DNA from: Rhynochetos jubatus
Taxonomy: Eukaryota; Chordata; Aves; Eurypygiformes; Rhynochetidae
Assembly: GCA_027574665.1 (NCBI GenBank)
Contig: CM050659.1
Coordinates: 21,553,001 to 21,617,000, forward strand
Length of the DNA stretch: 64,000 nucleotides
Direction: 5' to 3'
The position numbers were made by a program, and so were the translations under genes. Below the pieces are notes generated by a model. That model was given only the letters and a program-made list of their open reading frames with translations. It was not told the DNA's origin and did no database searches. Position 1 is the stretch's first letter, and the number at the start of each line of letters is the position of its first letter. This document shows positions 57,101-63,500 of the stretch, piece after piece.

Positions 57101-57561
57101 AACACTTCCACAAACAAATAGAAATGATTACAGTAAGGGCTGGACAAAATCTGTACTGGAAGCCCACACTACTTTTTCCTTTTTAATTACTGTAATCTAC
57201 TTAAAAACCATCTGACTTTTTTGAAATAGGGCTCGGGTCACAATGAAATGAGATTCCATTGAAGACTCATTGCAAAGCTAGCAATTTGTAAACCTTTAGA
57301 ACAGCTTCTGAAATCTTGGCCAGGGCCATTTGAAGTGAGCTGGTCTTTATCATTTCTCTTGCTTCATAAGGTCATTAGATTGAGAATTACACACATTAAC
57401 TTGGGGTTTATTTACTTATTTATAAAAAGATTGATAAGAGAGACAAGGAGTAGTTGTATTAGTGAAAATAAACTTACCCGCGCACCCTTCTCCGGAAAAC
57501 ATTTGCATCCAGCACTGCAATCGCGGCCCCCACACGGCCCAATGTAAGTCTTCTTTCCACC
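63..57561 (-). CDS. COL4A6: Collagen type IV alpha-6 chain, spliced, exons 2-19 (partial gene)
   Basis: Eighteen minus-strand exons join in one frame to about 450 codons (1351 nt), roughly the first quarter of a chain that is about 1,690 residues in human. The product is a secreted basement-membrane collagen; in known biology alpha-6(IV) pairs with two alpha-5(IV) chains to form a network-forming trimer. Visible parts are a 7S segment with four cysteines (exon 2), the DGCNGT cysteine and N-glycosylation site (exon 5), and Gly-X-Y repeats broken by several interruptions. COL4A6 is preferred over COL4A2 and COL4A4 because exons 3, 5, 10, 11, 16 and 18 follow the human alpha-6 sequence, including the [14 protein letters not shown] interruption. 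Every exon has an AG acceptor and a GT donor. The signal-peptide exon, the rest of the helix and the NC1 domain are outside the window. No stop or frameshift is seen in any exon, so the gene looks functional. The human comparison is from memory, not a search. Confidence 0.93.
150..1739 (-). other. COL4A6 intron 18
   Basis: Intron of 1,590 nt between exons 18 and 19, moderately AT-rich. I see no further exon, repeat or RNA gene in it. Confidence 0.8.
1740..1889 (-). CDS. COL4A6: COL4A6 exon 18: Gly-X-Y repeats with GRATIG break
   Basis: One hundred and fifty nt, phase 1 at both ends. The translation includes [15 protein letters not shown] and [18 protein letters not shown]. Human alpha-6 has [29 protein letters not shown], so the interruption and the stretch after it are well matched. 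The junction with exon 17 reads [14 protein letters not shown], an interruption whose sequence differs from human. The donor is GTATGT and the acceptor attatctag. Confidence 0.93.
1890..2673 (-). other. COL4A6 intron 17
   Basis: Intron of 784 nt. Nothing recognisable beyond the splice sites. Confidence 0.8.
2674..2784 (-). CDS. COL4A6: COL4A6 exon 17: Gly-X-Y repeats
   Basis: One hundred and eleven nt, phase 1 at both ends. The translation starts (G)[18 protein letters not shown] and ends GFPGLER before a split codon. Human alpha-6 has GNPGDPGVPGLPGLKGDEG here. The donor is GTAAAG and the acceptor tgtctaatag. The opposite strand has a 144-codon open frame that is only a shadow of this GC-rich exon. 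Confidence 0.92.
3071..3140 (-). CDS. COL4A6: COL4A6 exon 16: long interruption, split-codon end
   Basis: Seventy nt: 23 codons plus the first base of a Gly codon. The translation is [12 protein letters not shown] then [11 protein letters not shown]. Human alpha-6 has GQKGDIGLPGPDVFIDIDGAVIS, the same length, so the interruption matches in place and size. The donor GTACAT is weak. The acceptor is tcttctacag. From here on exon ends split codons after the first base. Confidence 0.92.
3141..4164 (-). other. COL4A6 intron 15
   Basis: Intron of 1,024 nt. Nothing recognisable in it. Intron 16 (2785-3070) is only 286 nt. Confidence 0.8.
4165..4218 (-). CDS. COL4A6: COL4A6 exon 15: Gly-X-Y repeats
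   Basis: Eighteen codons, [18 protein letters not shown], against human GKKGTLGFPGLNGFQGIE. The donor is GTAATT, lacking G at +5. The acceptor is actttgcag. This is the last exon here followed by an exon that starts on a whole Gly codon. Confidence 0.9.
4219..5410 (-). other. COL4A6 intron 14
   Basis: Intron of 1,192 nt. Open frames of up to 139 codons occur on both strands at about 4270-4900, but none resembles a known protein and none has exon-like borders. Confidence 0.75.
5411..5455 (-). CDS. COL4A6: COL4A6 exon 14: Gly-X-Y repeats
   Basis: Fifteen codons, [15 protein letters not shown]. Human alpha-6 has GPMGSEGVQGPPGQQ in the same place and of the same length; identity is low but the register and neighbours agree. 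The donor is GTGAAA and the acceptor ttctag. Confidence 0.88.
5456..6334 (-). other. COL4A6 intron 13
   Basis: Intron of 879 nt with nothing recognisable. Confidence 0.8.
6335..6394 (-). CDS. COL4A6: COL4A6 exon 13: GEK repeats with register break
   Basis: Twenty codons, [20 protein letters not shown]. Human alpha-6 has GLGTTGEKGEKGEKGIPGLPGPR, so one GEK triplet fewer here. The five-residue spacing before the first GEK breaks the Gly-X-Y register in both. The donor is GTAGGT and the acceptor ttttcttag. Confidence 0.91.
6955..7045 (+). repeat. Old amniote interspersed repeat fragment
   Basis: It contains AATCCCACGAGCTTCAATGG then ATGCATAAAGCTAAACATGC. This resembles the reptile/bird repeat segment cccattgacttcaatgggact followed by tgcttaaagttaagcatgtgc. 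It lies in intron 12 of COL4A6. The match is short and by memory. Confidence 0.4.
7780..8095 (+). mobile_element. CR1 non-LTR retroposon, 5'-truncated 3' end
   Basis: A copy of the 3' part of a CR1 LINE in plus orientation, opposite to COL4A6. It covers the end of the reverse-transcriptase ORF (in plus-strand translation [20 protein letters not shown], then [20 protein letters not shown]) and the 3' UTR with GGTCTCTTCCAACCCC. It ends in CR1-type 8-bp tail repeats (ATTCTGTG, ATTTTGTG, ATTC). Being 5'-truncated, it is long dead. The tail stops four bases short of COL4A6 exon 12. The left boundary is approximate. Confidence 0.93.
8100..8153 (-). CDS. COL4A6: COL4A6 exon 12: Gly-X-Y repeats
   Basis: Eighteen codons, [18 protein letters not shown], against human GEPGPKGFPGISGPPGFP. 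The acceptor is cattgtcag. The donor GTAAGA directly abuts the tail of a CR1 retroposon: only the four intronic bases GTAA separate the exon from the tail repeats. Confidence 0.92.
8154..9137 (-). other. COL4A6 intron 11
   Basis: Intron of 984 nt with nothing recognisable. Confidence 0.8.
9138..9230 (-). CDS. COL4A6: COL4A6 exon 11: diagnostic PPPSTG interruption
   Basis: Thirty-one codons. It begins [16 protein letters not shown], continues [13 protein letters not shown] and ends EK. Human alpha-6 has [29 protein letters not shown], a non-collagenous loop that I do not recall in other type IV chains, so this exon carries much of the gene call. The donor is GTCTGT, weak at +3 and +4, after AAG. 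The acceptor is ttgccaacag. Confidence 0.95.
9231..10095 (-). other. COL4A6 intron 10
   Basis: Intron of 865 nt with a purine-rich stretch near 9960-10000. Nothing else is seen. Confidence 0.8.
10096..10137 (-). CDS. COL4A6: COL4A6 exon 10: GLGF interruption
   Basis: Fourteen codons, [14 protein letters not shown], identical to human alpha-6 at 13 of 14 residues as I recall it (human [14 protein letters not shown]). The GLGFQG step is a four-residue spacing between glycines, so it is a small interruption of the triple helix. The donor is GTAGGT and the acceptor ctctcctag. Confidence 0.93.
10263..10298 (-). CDS. COL4A6: COL4A6 exon 9: Gly-X-Y repeats
   Basis: Twelve codons, [12 protein letters not shown]. 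Human alpha-6 has [12 protein letters not shown]. The donor is GTAAGT and the acceptor tcatttag. Only 125 nt of intron separates it from exon 10. Confidence 0.92.
10299..10930 (-). other. COL4A6 intron 8
   Basis: Intron of 632 nt with nothing recognisable. Confidence 0.8.
10931..10993 (-). CDS. COL4A6: COL4A6 exon 8: Gly-X-Y repeats
   Basis: Twenty-one codons opening [16 protein letters not shown] and ending LPGLQ. Human alpha-6 has GPQGAPGFPGAVGPAGPPGLQ, the same length. The acceptor is ttcttatag and the donor GTAAGA. Confidence 0.92.
10994..11417 (-). other. COL4A6 intron 7
   Basis: Intron of 424 nt with nothing recognisable. Confidence 0.8.
11418..11453 (-). CDS. COL4A6: COL4A6 exon 7: Gly-X-Y repeats
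   Basis: Twelve codons, [12 protein letters not shown], against human [12 protein letters not shown]. The donor is GTAAGT and the acceptor aactttag. The 36-nt size equals four Gly-X-Y triplets. Confidence 0.92.
11454..12603 (-). other. COL4A6 intron 6
   Basis: Intron of 1,150 nt. Its right half (about 12.17-12.57 kb) lacks stops in one frame on each strand, which I take as chance in a less AT-rich patch. Confidence 0.75.
12604..12672 (-). CDS. COL4A6: COL4A6 exon 6: short helix interruption
   Basis: Twenty-three codons, [13 protein letters not shown] then FAQGG and LKGMK. The Gly-X-Y register breaks in the middle at the same place where human alpha-6 has GDPVLAPGSFKGMK. The segment from the end of exon 5 to GMK is equally long in both. 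The donor is GTAAGA and the acceptor cctctcag. Confidence 0.92.
12673..14665 (-). other. COL4A6 intron 5
   Basis: Intron of 1,993 nt. It contains a CR1 copy with an internal deletion (about 12999-13335). The remainder holds nothing I recognise. Confidence 0.8.
12999..13335 (+). mobile_element. CR1 non-LTR retroposon with internal deletion
   Basis: A CR1 fragment in plus orientation, opposite to COL4A6. It begins in the ORF2 region (AGAGGGACCTTGATAGGCTG), carries [19 protein letters not shown] in translation, then jumps near 13255 to the 3' UTR (CCATGGCAGGGGGGTTGGAA) and ends CTTTCTATGATG. The part of ORF2 between these, as known from CR1, is missing, so the copy is both 5'-truncated and internally deleted. 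It lies in intron 5. Confidence 0.92.
14666..14782 (-). CDS. COL4A6: COL4A6 exon 5: 7S cysteine and N-glycosylation site
   Basis: Thirty-nine codons, opening [20 protein letters not shown]. The Cys and the adjacent N-G-T sequon belong to the conserved 7S segment of type IV collagens; human alpha-6 has [10 protein letters not shown] at this place. The donor is taken as GTACGT, because reading on leaves the Gly-X-Y register (VRPNSN). The acceptor is tttacacag. Confidence 0.93.
14783..19922 (-). other. COL4A6 intron 4
   Basis: Intron of 5,140 nt. It contains a worn MIR-type SINE at about 16034-16195. Elsewhere I see no exon, repeat or RNA gene. Confidence 0.8.
16034..16195 (-). mobile_element. 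MIR-type SINE fragment (ancient)
   Basis: Reading the plus strand, the stretch TCATTTTACGGATGAGAAGC and then GAGTGACTTTCCCAAGG matches the reverse of the MIR core (cattttacagatgaggaaac, gtgacttgcccaagg). The segment before it (CCTTTTATCTAAGGATCTTA) resembles the 3' part of amniote MIR copies (gaggatctcaaagc). The copy is thus in minus orientation, the same as the host gene. Divergence is high, fitting an element older than birds. The ends are approximate. Confidence 0.75.
19923..19967 (-). CDS. COL4A6: COL4A6 exon 4: Gly-X-Y repeats
   Basis: Fifteen codons reading [15 protein letters not shown]. Human alpha-6 has [15 protein letters not shown]. The size of 45 nt is typical of fibrous-collagen-type exons. 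The acceptor is ttattcttcag and the donor GTAAG. Confidence 0.93.
19968..21790 (-). other. COL4A6 intron 3
   Basis: Intron of 1,823 nt. Open frames of 107 and 132 codons on the minus strand are not recognisable proteins and lack exon features. Confidence 0.78.
21791..21925 (-). CDS. COL4A6: COL4A6 exon 3: Gly-X-Y repeats
   Basis: Forty-five codons, uninterrupted Gly-X-Y, opening [16 protein letters not shown] and ending GPAGQKGDK. Human alpha-6 has the same length here as I recall it and opens GRPGPIGIQGP. The acceptor follows catattag. The donor GTGGGC departs from the GTAAGT consensus at +3 and +4 but keeps G at +5. The exon starts on a complete Gly codon. Confidence 0.94.
24402..24482. 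repeat. Perfect 19-bp inverted repeat with 43-nt loop
   Basis: The left arm 24402-24420 (TTTTACCACAAGGTAAACT) is the exact reverse complement of the right arm 24464-24482. The 43 nt between them show no further pairing I can see. No target-site duplication is evident just outside, and neither arm matches a transposon end known to me. It lies in intron 2. Confidence 0.9.
26385..26575 (+). mobile_element. Ancient amniote CORE/MIR-type SINE fragment
   Basis: The plus strand shows TGACCTTGGACTAACCACTT, like the MIR box gaccttgggcaagtcactt. About 100 nt later come ACAGTGCCTAGCACAA, TCAGCTGGGGCCCCT and ACTGTAATAACAATAAT, which match the 3' end of the amniote MIR-like SINE seen widely in turtles and crocodilians (cagtgcctagcacaatgggg, gactggggcccctaggc, taatacaaataataat). 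The assignment is from memory of these repeats; the subfamily is not claimed. Confidence 0.65.
27275..27290. repeat. (TA)8 dinucleotide run
   Basis: Eight TA units in an AT-rich part of intron 2. A short microsatellite without other features. Confidence 0.85.
29879..29898. repeat. 20-bp perfect palindrome in a TA/TG-rich patch
   Basis: TGTATATACATGTATATACA equals its own reverse complement. It sits in an alternating purine-pyrimidine stretch of about 29865-29905, so it may be simple-sequence drift. Confidence 0.85.
31377..31392. repeat. A16 homopolymer run
   Basis: Sixteen A on the plus strand, followed by AGAACCC once the run ends in AAG. No retroposed body was recognised upstream of it. 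Confidence 0.85.
36690..36765 (+). repeat. Old amniote interspersed repeat fragment
   Basis: It contains ATGACTTCAGTGAAGTACAA, then CCCTGATGCCAGAGATGGAA and GAATCAGGCCCA. It resembles the reptile/bird repeat segment tgacttcaatggagttactcctgatttacaccag followed by gaatcaggcccaa. The match is degraded and the ends are uncertain. Confidence 0.4.
40313..40334. repeat. T22 homopolymer run
   Basis: Twenty-two T in a row on the plus strand (A22 on the gene strand). I found no retroposed body or target-site duplication beside it, so it is annotated only as a homopolymer. Confidence 0.9.
49995..50065 (+). repeat. Old amniote interspersed repeat fragment
   Basis: The fragment contains GAAATCAGTGGGAGTGATGG and GGCTTCAAAGGGAGCAGAAC. 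These resemble the repeated motif cattgacttcaatgggagcaggatc found in many copies in reptile and bird genomes. I do not know its element name. High divergence makes the ends uncertain. Confidence 0.4.
51662..51781. repeat. 30-bp tandem repeat, four copies
   Basis: Four consecutive copies of a 30-bp unit, CCACCTTAGAGTTCAACCTA then AGATATATCA. The first three are identical and the fourth lacks one AT step near its end. Each unit contains CTTAG and, eight bases later, its reverse complement CTAAG. It lies in intron 2. The near-absence of differences between units suggests recent expansion. Confidence 0.95.
57478..57561 (-). CDS. COL4A6: COL4A6 exon 2: 7S domain start
   Basis: Twenty-eight codons in phase 0, with a donor reading GTAAGT and an acceptor after a T-rich tract. 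The translation contains [20 protein letters not shown] and ends in GAR just before the first Gly of exon 3. The four cysteines are the N-terminal 7S cysteines that cross-link four collagen IV trimers. The CxGxxxCSxxCxCxPEKG pattern is shared by alpha-2, alpha-4 and alpha-6; the ending CFPEKGAR is closest to alpha-6. This exon is isolated, with 35.6 kb to the next exon downstream and at least 6.4 kb to the next one upstream. Confidence 0.93.
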
Positions 57562-60500
57562 CTATTGAGAAAAGAAAAAGAAGATTGAACGTGATAACTA
57601 TTTGTCAGTTGACGATCTTCTTTAAAGCGCTCCGTTTCAGCACTTTTCACCTACGTTACATTTGTTACGTGAATTTGCTGGGAAATCAGTGGCAAAATAT
57701 AGTTACATTTTAACTTCTCCGTAATTGGCTCATTTTCAGAATCACCAAGCAGACAGAAAAAGTTGGTTTAGAAATCCTTTGAGGACAAGTGAATTTACAC
57801 AAGCTGGTGCTATTCTGCAAGGTGAGGAGTTCTTTCCCGGGCTACTAAAACCCATAAAACCAGATGATGTTTCGAGATACTCAGTACACTATTAGACTAG
57901 GACCCCAGTCAGTAAGTAGGACTCATGCCGCAGCCATCCTGCACACCCAAGTATCTCTACATCAGTGAGAACTACCAAGACAAACCTAACTTTGTGATCC
58001 TTGCATAGTTCTAAGAGCAAGAAGCTGGACGCCCTGAGCTGCAAGAACAGAGAAACTGCTGGATGTGAGAAGGTGGCATTTTTAACTAAGAACAGATGTG
58101 CAAGAAAGATGGTAGGAAACTGCCATGGATTTGGATTTAACCTGAAAATTATTCTGAATTTGCTGCACTAGCATGAGTTATTTCGAGGATATTTACAACC
58201 TTTAAGTAAATCAGGAGTCCTATCAAGCCCTTGTCACTATTAAGTGTGCTCAGGTACAGTCCCTAGTTCCAGGTTTTGGAACCCTGAATGAATAAACATT
58301 TAAGCTCCTCATATCAAGGTGACCGAAACAAGTGCTGAAACAAGTTCAGACTGGAAGTGAACATTTCCTTACTAAAAGCATTCACAGAAAATATTTTTAA
58401 AGCCTTTAAAATTTCCTGACATCTGTCAACGAGGAACGTGAAAAATGATAGGCAATTCATGCAAGTTTCTCGTGCACTTTTGAACTTCTGAGTCCGCTTT
58501 CCCAAAGACAGTAACTGGTCTGACATCACCTGATAAGTTTTATGCTGAAGGTAAATAAAGAACCCTCTATACACTGTGATGTTCACAGCGTGTTGCTAAA
58601 TTAAACCTCTTCTTAAGGCAGCAGAGAATGAGCAGATATTAACAAAAAGCCTTAAATCTAACCTCCCATACTTCCCTAGCCTGAAGGGAGCATTTTCTCT
58701 TGCTGCAAAATACTCCTACCAACCATAGTCAAGCAATTCCAAGAGGCATCAAGTAAAAAAATCCATAATAAACCAACAAGCAAACTGTACTTTTGCAGAC
58801 TTTTTGGCAATTTTTTTCAGACAAGACCTCATTAGGTATGGGGCTTTCAGACTACTCATTAACATCCTACGGGAGGATCTAACACAGTGCTTGAGCAGAA
58901 CAGAGAAAAAGTGATACATTGCAAGAAAAGCACCGTAACAGGGAACTCCATGCAGGCAATTCTGACCTACAAGGAGGAGGAGGAAATAGAAGTAAGCTTA
59001 TTGCAATAAAGGTGAAAGCAAAACAAACAGAAAACAACCAAAGAGCAGAAAAATTGTACCTAGATGTTATAGAATACAAGAACATCTCCAAACTGTCTGC
59101 TCAGACAAGGAACGATCAGCATGAACTTGAATGTCCAACGTACATTGGGAAGAGCTTGGTACATAAAAACTGGTCCCTGTCTTAACAGACACACTGCTGA
59201 GAGGCCATTTGTGACCACAAGTATTGTTAAAGCTTTAGGATCTGGTTCTAGGAGGACTTAAGAGTGAATTGCACCAAGACGCACCTTTTGCCGTTATTAT
59301 GTAAGTGTCTTGCAGTGGAAATCTGGACACCAATGTACACCTTTAACCCTCACACTGAACCTTAGATTTACACTCTTAGCAGAGAGCTTTATGCCTCCAA
59401 GGAATCAGATTATGCCTTCCCAGACATTTATTCAACCTTAAATTCTTCAAAGATTTCAACTTCCAATTAATTTTTTCCTCCAGATTATTCTTTGTTACAA
59501 CAGTCATGTGCATGTGGCTTTGGGTCCTGCGGTTCTGTTCATTCTGCGTGCCTCCAGAGAGTGAGTAATGGCAAGGAAACTTTATTTCATAGCAGGTCTG
59601 GATTCCTCTAAGGTCACTGCCCTGCCACAGTTGCCGTCTCAGAGCACTGAAGCTCACCTCGTTAGAAATCCCCATCTCTGGCGGCAATCAGGCCCTTCCC
59701 AGCGGCAGCAGACTGGCCAAAAGGCAGTGATTCCTTCCGTCCCCGCTGCGTGTGCTGCTCCCCACAGTGCTGTGGTTAGCAAATACGGTTCCAGTCAAAA
59801 CCCCACTGAAGTCAAAAGAAACCTTTCCATTGAATTTATTGGGAGCAGGATCAAACTCTCACTGATGTTTATTAAAAACTGACAATACATCCCTATTTTG
59901 TGTAAAACTGTGCTCATGATGTATTCCTAGGTTCGTTGCACAGCGTGAGGAGTCATTTTGCTCACTTGTGAATGAAAGCATTTGGAAAGGAAGCAAACCA
60001 AAGCCAGTTGGCTCCAAACCAAGTGTTACATGTCCCAAGTATTTTATTTAGGGGAAGTAGCTGACATCAGACACTCCAAGGCTACTTAAATAGCAAACAG
60101 CCATGTGCCTAACATTTATGAATACAAGTCTAAAGGCTGCATACAAGATTCTAGAGCACCGTGTTTGCTTCTGAAGAGGTTTAATGTGTTTTTCCATCCA
60201 AATGTATGAATGCATAGGTCATTCGAACATTTATAGACTGTAATCCGAACACGTAAGCACGGGCCCTTCATACTTGTTCTGTGTACGTATTCAGGGAAGA
60301 AATCTTCCCAACTGCTCTAAGATACATTTCACATTGACAAATATGACTCCTCAGAAACAGTAAGAATTAGAGAAAGAAGGGTACTAGTTATAGCAATGTC
60401 ACCATTATAACAGAAATTCATTAAACTATTTTAATTTTGTTGGCTAGAATTATACAAAGTTTTTCAAAACAGAAAGCAAACAAAATAGTAGCACTGTGAA

Positions 60501-63500
60501 AAAAATACATTCTCTGAGATTTAAATGGCCACAACATAAACTGAGTAACATACATGCTGATTTTAATCAGGCTTACATAAGAATCAGTAGCATTTCAATG
60601 TAGGAAAACCCGCTTTATTTAAGAAGTGCTGGTATGAGTAAGAAACTATTTCTAAAAGATGTTCAAAACTAAGAATCAGCATCACAACAATTTTCCTCTC
60701 CTGCTTCTGGTGTATCTCCACCAAGCATTTATGTACAGTTGACTCATTCAGATGGAGTGCCATCCGAATCTTTCCATTGACTTCAGCTTGTTCTGGAGAG
60801 GAGCCAGGGAGAGTAAAGAAACCTAACAGCTGTGATGCCACAAGAGGTGCCCCAGACTCACATTCATTCCAGCTTCTCCAGCGCAACACACAGGACCACA
60901 GAATAGCTGCAAATGATCCTGAAGGTCTTGCCTACAAATCCAAAGAAAATTGTACCTGCAGCACAGGCAGGAGTAAGCCAACTAACACAGGCCTTCAGGG
61001 GGAGATTTCCAGGAAGAACAGCTCAGATGCATGAGCTGGGGTCCAGTTTTAACTCAAAACTTCTGCTCAGTATCAAAGGGCCAACTGCAGAAGACCTGAA
61101 ATCTCTTGGCTGAAGACAATGATTTCAATAAGCCAGGAGAGTGAGCCCACAAGCCAGCAGAGGAATGTAATGAGGACATGTTTTGGGAAAGGATAAAATA
61201 AAGGTTAAAAACATCATCTTTAACATGAGGAAGTTAGAGTAATAGTGGCAGTAATGGGAAAATAAATTGGAAACTTTCTGAAAAGAATGGATTCAAAGGA
61301 ATGCTAGCATGCAAAATTGGAGGATGTAAAGTACACCGAGAAAAGAGCATTCCCATGATGAGAGGAAAAAAAGGTGATGACGATAAAACAGAAAGAATCT
61401 CAGACTTGCATAAAGAGATATGGCAGGGATGAAATTTTTTCACCCAAGACTTATTTCCAGTAACTTTCCAGGTCCAGTTAAGGGCTGCTCTAGTCCAGAG
61501 CAAAATCCTAACAAGAAACCTAATAACCAAAAGCTGGAAATGGAACATGATGGAAACTTGTGGAATCTTCAAATAAACTTCTGTCATATAGTTCAGGATC
61601 CTATTATCTGCTGATGACTAATAAGGAAATTGTATTTACAGTACCCGACATTCAGACCCCCTTGTAAAATTTCACAGAAAAAACCTAGTACAACACAGTA
61701 TCTGTTTACTTCATGAGCTACATAAAGCTGCTGTGTTAACCTTACTCTTCTTAGCCTTCATGCCTTTTAGGAATTAAATCGATTACAATGTTTTCTTTGT
61801 CTATTACTCTTTTAGTTGTTGTATTACAGAATTTAGAGCCTAAATACAAAAACACTTATCCACATGTTCAACTCCTCCTTTTGAAATCTGCAGATTCTAC
61901 CTTGCTATGCATGTCAATACACTGTTGCCTTATTGACATGAGAGAACTTCTTCAAGGCTAAAAATCCTAGGGAAAAAAAAAGGATAAACCAGGAACCACA
62001 GCAATCTCTGCACTCAGAAATGGCAGTGTGACCCATCAAAGGCAGCATAACATGATGCAGCAAATGGATTCAGTAATTCTTCCTAACACATGAGGCATCA
62101 CAGAGCAGAAATAAACTGACAGCCCTGCCAGTCAGACTGTATGAAAACAGTTGCTGGGATTTCTTTGGCAGTGAAATGTTGAACAGGTGAGAATAAAATT
62201 AATCATGTCAGCAAACCATCAGATAAAATTAAAATACAAACACTGTTTTCCCATGGAGAATATCAAGTACCTGAACTCATTTCAACTTTTTTCTTTGTGA
62301 GATTCCCCAGACCTTGACTTGCCCTGTCTGCTCAGGTTTTCTTAATAGCTAGAAATATTTCTTAATAAGAGCTAGGTCAAGCCTAGGAACTAATAATAGG
62401 ATTTTATTTTTGTTTCCAAACTGGGGGTGGGCAATCAATGGGAAGCAGCAGATGAAGAGAAAGTCCTGAGTAACTACCAAGCAGAAGGATTATAGAAGCC
62501 TCTGAGCAAACTGCCTTACCTTACCTGTCCCAGGAACTCATCTTTTTCAGGCCTCACCATCAGCCTGCCTCAGAGCTCTACACCCATCCAAGAGAAGTGA
62601 CTACAGAGATACTAATGACACGGTACAAGCATGAGTAAGATTTCAGCTGGAACACAGTGCAGTTTTTGTCACTTACGTTCAAGAAAGATGAACCCTGCAC
62701 TGGCACAGAGCTTGAAAATTCCGCTGCTCATAAATGCGTGATTTAAGAGCCTTCCTGCTGCACAGCATGATTTACATGGGCCAGTAAAATGAAGACTTGG
62801 GGTTGTCTTATACTAATTAGAGGAAAGGATACTTGCTCTTGTGCCAGCATTCTCTATAAGCCCCCATAAATACATGCAGAAGAAATTAAGTTATCCCTCA
62901 AGTTATAAGGGCAAGAGATGCAACAATTTTGATGAACCGGTAATCCCTTTGAATGGTGATCGATACGACACAATGGCCTATCACAGTATGAGACAGGACT
63001 CCGTGACTGCCACTTGTCCTTTGTAGCTAAAGCATTGCGTGCCAAAGCATCACCTTCCCATCCAGTCCTGTTCCAGCTGTTAGCACCAGAAGTGTCTAGA
63101 AGGCAAAGCAGTGTGAAAAATCAATTGACGTCATGAAATATAAACTGGTGGAAACTACCCTCAAGGTCTCCACTTTCTACACCTACAAATTTCTCCTATG
63201 ATTTGCTACATTAAAATCTGATGCAAAACTGTGTCAAGCCTGGAAAAGTGCTTTTTAGTGACTCTAACAGGATTAGAGTGTAAAACACACATTCAAAAGT
63301 AAGAATCTGTGAGTTTAAATACTAACCCTTAAGCCACATGTAAAGCCAGATTTTAAACCCTTCTCTCATTCTGCCTAATACCTTATCCTTCTTAGAGTCC
63401 ATGGAAATGATTGGCCTCCAAGCACTGCAGCAGAAGGAATGTCACATACTGGTTATTTGATGTCAACAGATTTGTATCTGGCTCTGAACAGCTCTGTGTT

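Larger units (their letters stand above)
21926..57477 (-). other. COL4A6 intron 2 (35.6 kb)
   Basis: A single intron of 35,552 nt separates the 7S-start exon from the rest of the window's exons. Human COL4A6 also has a very large intron 2. Within it I can support a 19-bp inverted repeat (24.4 kb), an old SINE (26.4 kb), a 20-bp palindrome (29.9 kb), an old amniote repeat fragment (36.7 kb), a T22 run (40.3 kb), another old fragment (50.0 kb) and a four-copy 30-bp tandem repeat (51.7 kb). No collagen-like exon, other exon, RNA gene or second gene is recognisable in the remaining sequence. The stretches between these items look like ordinary AT-rich intron, though long-range enhancers could not be seen by eye. 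Confidence 0.85.

Noticed and set aside
58879-59091. A minus-strand Met-start hydrophobic frame that might be the signal-peptide exon.
   Set aside because: The hydrophobic part is not followed by a cleavage-like site and a phase-0 GT donor leading to exon 2, and it does not resemble a collagen IV leader.
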